DNA from: Mesostigma viride
Lineage: Eukaryota; Streptophyta; Mesostigmatophyceae; Mesostigmatales; Mesostigmataceae
Direction: 5' to 3'
DNA: 20,000 nt
NCBI GenBank assembly: GCA_009746045.1
Contig: RPFO01000930.1
Coordinates: 1-20,000 of the forward strand
Part shown: piece by piece, positions 9,201 through 15,200 of the stretch
Layout: the number at the start of each line of letters is the position of its first letter
Position numbering within the stretch: position 1 is the first letter of the stretch
Program-made: the position numbers and the translations under genes
The notes under the pieces: generated by a model
The model's input: the letters and a program-made list of their open reading frames with translations, nothing else
Told to the model about the DNA's origin: nothing
Database searches by the model: none

Positions 9201-12200
9201 TACATACTGGCATTTGGCACCACGGTGAGCCACCCTACATACTGGCATTTGGCACCACGGTGAGCCACCCAGCCTCTTGACGAGCTCTACATACTGGCAT
9301 TTGGCACCACGGTGAGCCACCCAGCCTCGTGACGGGGCAGGGAGCAGCGACATGGATGAGAGCACTGGGTCACTGGATGAGGTCACTGGATTGCAAGGGG
9401 CGGCAGACAGCGTGTGGGGGGGTTCGAATAGATGGGGATGGAAGGCTGTTTATGTTTGTTATGGCCTCATTTCATGAGGTATGACGAAATATGGGAGACA
9501 GGAGACTTCCCGTGTTGCCCGATCACTCACCACCAGGGTTGCTCCCGTTGACATGCTTGTGCAGCACCCCACACTCCCTCCTTCACCGCGTACTGGTAGC
9601 GCAGCAAGGGACCTTGCAAACGTGATATTTGGCCAGGGTCGCGCGGCCCGTATGTCATGGAATAGCGTTGATGAATGAATAGCGGTCGCATGGCGTGGTA
9701 TGACTGGACTCACGCGGCGGCCTGCGGTGGTGATGGGAGCCCATTCCTCACTTCTTACTCCTGCTGGGCCCTGGGACGTTGTTCGAGGGGCGCAGATTTA
9801 GCGATCAGCAGCGGTTGCGCAGGGGGATGCGCGCACAGCGATGTGGGGCACGCATGCAGGCATCTGTCACGTAGAGTTTTCTGGAGAGGGGTGATGTGCC
9901 CGGCCTGTTGTGGCGGTATCAGTGTGGTCCTACGCGTCACTCGTTGCCCTCTCTCTTGGTTTCCCACCAACCCATGCATCCCATGCGCAGCATCAATTGC
10001 TGTGTGTGCGCAAGCCACGAGCTGTCGTTCTGGGTTTGTTGTGCGCAAGCCACGAGCTGTCGTTCTGGGTTTTACTGTCATGTGGGTTGCATGCCATCTC
10101 GGGGTGGTTGCTTGTCCCGTGCGTTTCCTAACGCCTCTGGGTTGCGTGCCGCATGCCTTGCGCTGCTCATGGCTCATGGTGGCTTGTGCGCAGGAAGTGT
10201 GCGCGTTTGAGGAAAGGGAGGAGGTGGTAAGTCTCCGCGCTCAGCATGCACCATGGTCGCCGACCAGGCTGTGGGAGTAAATGATGAAGTCAAGGGTTGC
10301 ATGTGAAGCTGCCTTGCTCCAAAGCGACCAGGGAAATGGATGTCCGGGGGTAGGGTTGGGGATGTGCAGCCCCCCCCACCCATCATGCAGCAGCAACTTG
10401 ACTTATGGGAGGGCGGATGGGTGCTCAGCGGTGGGCCTTTGTCGTAGTTGAATGGGCTGGTGTCCATGCTGCTGCTCTGATCCGTGACGCCCATGGCGCT
10501 CCCCCAGCGCGCCGTTGACGTTGACCCTCCGGCGAGACCCAGAGCTTGCATGGTGCCGCTAGGCCTGGCGTGCGCGACACCTTCGCTTCGATTCTTTGAA
10601 AGGGGCCCTGGTCCATTTTTGGGCGATGGGCGCTCCCGTTGATGTGCGTTTTCCCGCCCCGGGGGTCATGGTCTCCCGGTTGGGAGAGGCCTGCGCCCCC
10701 CTTTCAGCAGCTTCTTGCTTAAGTTGCCCTTCTTGACTAACTTGCCATCCACGTCAGCAACCGCCCTTTTAACTTGCCTCACAAGCCCACCATGCCCAGC
10801 GTGCCCACCATACCCAGCATGCCAACCTCTGCTTCCTGGCGGCTGTTGTCGACGGGTGTGTGCGGGAGTCTTCTGCCTTTGTGCGCGCTCGCTGGCACTC
10901 AGAATTCGTCATTAACAGGACTGCCGTCGTTCTCAGTCGTTTGTCACCGCGTGCTTGCGCGCATGCCTCTTGCCGTCGCGCGCAGAAACTGGCGGACCTC
11001 AAACAAGGCGACGTATTCGGCGAGGTGGGCTTCCTGTGCAACGTACCGCAGCCCTACTCCGTCCTGGCTTCCTCCATCGTGCGTGCGCTGGCCATCAAGA
11101 AGGAAGCATTCAAGGAGGTGGCCTCCTTCTACCAGAAGGACATGAACACGCTCTTCCGCAACCTGCTCAAGGTGAGCTGGCCTCGCAACGTGCAACCAAG
11201 CGACAAGGCACGGACAGGGCAACAAAGGACAAGGCTTTCCAAGGGCGGCCCCTTGGGTGTGAGCGCGACTACGCATCCTGCGGTGTCTGCACCTGTTCAA
11301 CTGGCCATGTTTATGTGGGTGGAATCGCCGTGTTTGTGCGGATGGAAGCCGCGTGGCCTGCCCCATGTTGGCAGCCGCAGGACACGCCCGCGCCGCATCG
11401 CCTCCGGTGACTATAGCCTCTGACTGTAGCCGTTCCCTCGCTGTTGGCTCGCCCAGTACTGGTCAAGGGCATGGGTGCATAATGCGGCCGCTCTCATGAG
11501 AGTGGCACCAATCCCATTGCGGCACGTGTCCTTGTCGGCATGAGCATGTGCACCCCGCGGGATGGTGCCCTCTGCAGGGTGTCTGTAATGATTCGAAATG
11601 ATTGTTGGTGCAATAAGGTAGTTAGCCATGCCGTGGAATTGGCATACCTGGTACACTTGTCACAAGAAGGCGGCAGCAGCCAAGGGGGATGAAGCAGGGA
11701 GCAGACTTGACCGCCGATGGCAACCAGGACATGTGCTTTGTGAAGCCCTCACAACTGATCTCATGATAACACGTGCTGTGGTGGCTGACATTCACGGTGA
11801 CTACCAACTTCCCCCCGTCGCCCCCATGGTACCTGCATGCCCGCTACCCTTACCCCGGCATCGTCCCCCCCCACACCGCCACCCCCCCATTCCTTCCACA
11901 CACAACCTCCAGCACCTGGCGGCACAACCGGACGAGCGGCACCAGCGGTACCATGCAATCGTGTCCGAGTTTGACGCGCTGCGGCGCGCCGACAGCGTGC
12001 GCCACCTGTGCATCGCGGCCGCCGAGGGGGATGTGGACGAGATTGGGCGGCTGATGGCGGGGGAGGAGCATCAGCCGGACTGGCGCGCCGTGGACGGGCG
12101 CACGCCACTGGTGCGTACACGCAGGGGATTACCCGGGGGGGGGGGGGGGGGGGGCGGCGCTAGAGGGGGGTTGGGTGGGTGTGCTAGTGGGGGGAGCGGG

Positions 12201-15200
12201 AGGAAGGTTCCGGTGGCTAACTGCTTAGTAGCACTGTCCTCCGCGGTGCGCCTTGCTGTCTTGGGAGAGCCCTTCTCCCTGCCTCCCTACCCCCTGTTGC
12301 TGCAAAGCAGGCCACCTGTTGTTGCAAAGCAGGCCACCTGTTGTTGCAAAGCAGGCCACCTGTTGTTGCAAAGCAGGCCACCTGTTGTTGCAAAGCAGGC
12401 CACCTGTTGTTGCAAAGCAGGCCACCTGTTGTTGCAAAGCAGGCCACCTGTTGTTGCAAAGCAGGCCACCTGTTGTTGCAACGCAGGCCACCTGTTGTTG
12501 CAAAGCAGGCCAGCATCTCACGTGTGCCGGAGGCCAGCATCTCACACGTGCGCGTGAGGATCCCCATGCGCATTGACAGCAAGCCTGAATAAGCTGGGAC
12601 TCGCGTTCGGCCTCATTTCCTGTGGTTACATTCATCGCGGGCACAGTCGCTCATCCCTGGTCAGCACCGCACGCCCTGTCCTCTACGTTTGTTGCCATGC
12701 CTTCACCCAGCTGCCTCCCATCCCCCACAATTTGGTACTATGGGCTGCGTGTTGTCGTGGGCCGCGTGTGGCCGTATAAGCCGTGTTGCCACTTGTCACC
12801 TTTTGTATGGGTTGTCACATGCTATACGGCGTCCGTGTGCTGCGTGTTGTCGTGTGCAATGGGGTGCCGTGTGCCAGCACCTGGCGGCCATCCGCGGCAG
12901 CGGCGACGCGGTGCTGGCCCTGCTGGAGACCGGGGCCGACCCCAACGCGCTCGACGCCAACAACGTCTCGCCCCTCTACGCTGCCGTGCGGTTTGGCCAC
13001 ATCGGCGCGGCGGATGTGCTGGCGGCGCACGGCGCGCAGCTTCTGATGGTGGATGGGGGAACCAAGATGTGTGCAGCGATCGCCGCCGGACGCCGGGATT
13101 TCCTGGACATGGTGGGTGAAGGGGGTAGGGGGTAGGTTTCAACGAGCATGTGGTTGACGTGGGGGGTGATGGGTGCACATACATTTGATTGACAACATGG
13201 GTGGTAACGGCATGCTGGGCGTCTAGGCAGGGTGGCATGCACTGCCATGGGGGTGTGCTGCCTGCCTGGGCCTTGTGGCGGGTGGGACGGGGTGGGCGTA
13301 AGTGGAGGGGTGAGCTGGTACATGGGGTGGCCGTGCGTGCGCATGCCCGTGATGTTTTCTGGGTTGCCTGCGACGACTTGGGTAGCGTATGTCAGTGACG
13401 TACGTTTCCTTGGGTGTATACGTCCACGCTCGCAACGTGGCCATCATGCGTGCGGGCGGCATGAAAAAAATCTATAGAGTACAGTGACTACATTGCCGTA
13501 GAGTATGTTGAATATAGCGCCGTAGAGTATAGTGACTATAGCGCCGTAGAGTATAGCGAATATTGCGCCGTAGAGTATAGTGACTATAGCGCCGTAGAGT
13601 ATAGTGACTACAGCGCCATAGAGTATAGTGAATATTGCGCCGTAGAGTATAGTAACCGTAGCCTTATGGCCATGGTATCGATTGTCATTCTAGGCAATGG
13701 CCATCATAGACAAGGGGAATGCAGGGTTGCATAGCAGGGGCAGGGGCAGGGGCAGGGGCAGGGGCAGGGGCAGGGGCAGGGGCAGGGGCAGGGGCAGGGG
13801 CAGGGGCAGGGGCAGGGGCAGGGGCAGGGGCAGGGGCAGGGGCAGGGGCAGGGCCACAGGGCAGAGACTCGCAATGCTCCTTGTCAGTCGCTGCCTTGCT
13901 GTGCGCGGCGCTGCTTTCTGTCTGTCGAAGCCGACATGGGCGTTCATCCAGCATGCGCCGTTGGCCTGTTTGGCATGGGGACTGCCTCATCGTAGAAGCG
14001 CCTCACGGCCATCCCTTGTCCCGATGCCCCCATCATTGCCACCGCGCGTGTGCTTGCATACCCCCCTGGGTGTGCCTATCACGCGCACGCACCTTCCCCA
14101 ACGCCCCATGCCCCAGCTGCTGGCCTACGGGGCGGACCCCAACAGTCCCGACTACGCGGGCTCTCGGCCACTCCACGTGGCGGCCGCACGCGGGGCGCTA
14201 CAGGTGAGGGGACCGGCAGACAGGAAGCCTAAACCGTGGGGCAAGAGCTTCAAGCCCAGGATGCTTCGAAGGGCCAGGCACGTGTTGGCACGAAACATGC
14301 GGCCAGGGCAGCCGGATGTATGTGCCCGTACAAACGCACGTCCTCACACGACAGGCAGCCACCAAATTTTGTTAGAAACATTCCAAGGACCGTGCACATG
14401 TTGTGAATCAGGGGATCACGGTGTGCGTGTGTGTGTGTGCGCGCGCGTGCACATGTGTGTTTTGTTTGTGTGCTGTTTGTGTGTTTGCATATGTTTGCGT
14501 GTGTGTCTGTGCATGGTTGTGTGTGTATGCGTGCATGTGAATGCATGTGTGGATGCGAATGTTCGGAGTGTGTGCGAGCACGTGGGAATGTGAGCGCGAC
14601 ACGTGGGAATGTGAGCGCGACACGTGCGAATGTGAGCGCGACACGTGGGAATGTGAGCGCGACACGTGGGAATGTGAGTCTCATCGCAAGATCGTCCCTT
14701 CTATTCGGAATCTCCTCGCCACATTCCCGCACATGACCATGGCCGCCCTGCCTCCCTTCCCCGTCACCTTGTCTCCCATCAGGCCTTGCAAGTGCTGCTG
14801 TCACGCGGTGCGGACGCCCTGCTGCCGGACGCATGGGGCCGGACCCCCCTTGAGGAGGCCGAGCGCTCCAACCATGAGGCCTGCGTACTGGCGCTGCGCG
14901 CGCACCTGCAGGCGCGCCGCCAGTTGGAGGAAGAAGAAGCAGAGGAGCAGCGGGCGATGCAGCGCGAGGTGACGGCGCTGATGGGCTCGCACCCAGTGCT
15001 GCAGGCGTCGCGCTCGAACACACAGGATCGGCCGTCCTTGGACATGGAGGGGACGCCGCCCTTGGACCAGTCGGGCCAGGGACATCTGCCAGATGGGTTC
15101 TCGGACATGCTGGCGCCGTTGCGACTCAAGCTGTCAACGCGTGTGAAGGTATGTCATCTGTAGGCTGTGGGTGGTTGCCACAATCGGTGAGCTCAACTGG

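Noticed and set aside
9675-10280. 201-codon plus-strand frame covering intron 7 and exon 8
   Set aside because: It reads exon 8 in a different frame from the CNB-homology domain, and its sequence is Cys/Ser-rich without similarity to anything I recognise.
12217-12644. Open frames on both strands with LLCNNRWPALQQQVACFATT-like repeats
   Set aside because: They arise from the stop-free 22-bp array in intron 10, which opens all frames.
13685-14207. Poly(Ala-Pro), poly(Leu-Pro), poly(Gly-Ala) and poly(Arg-Gly) frames of 85-298 codons
   Set aside because: These are the translated frames of the CAGGGG repeat. The Arg-Gly frame happens to run into exon 12 in phase, but family alignment puts the exon start at the acceptor before 14117.
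14408-14736. SRSHSHV and WECERDT repeat peptides
   Set aside because: Frames of the 21-bp CACGTG array in intron 12. The period of 21 keeps one frame open without any sign of a protein.
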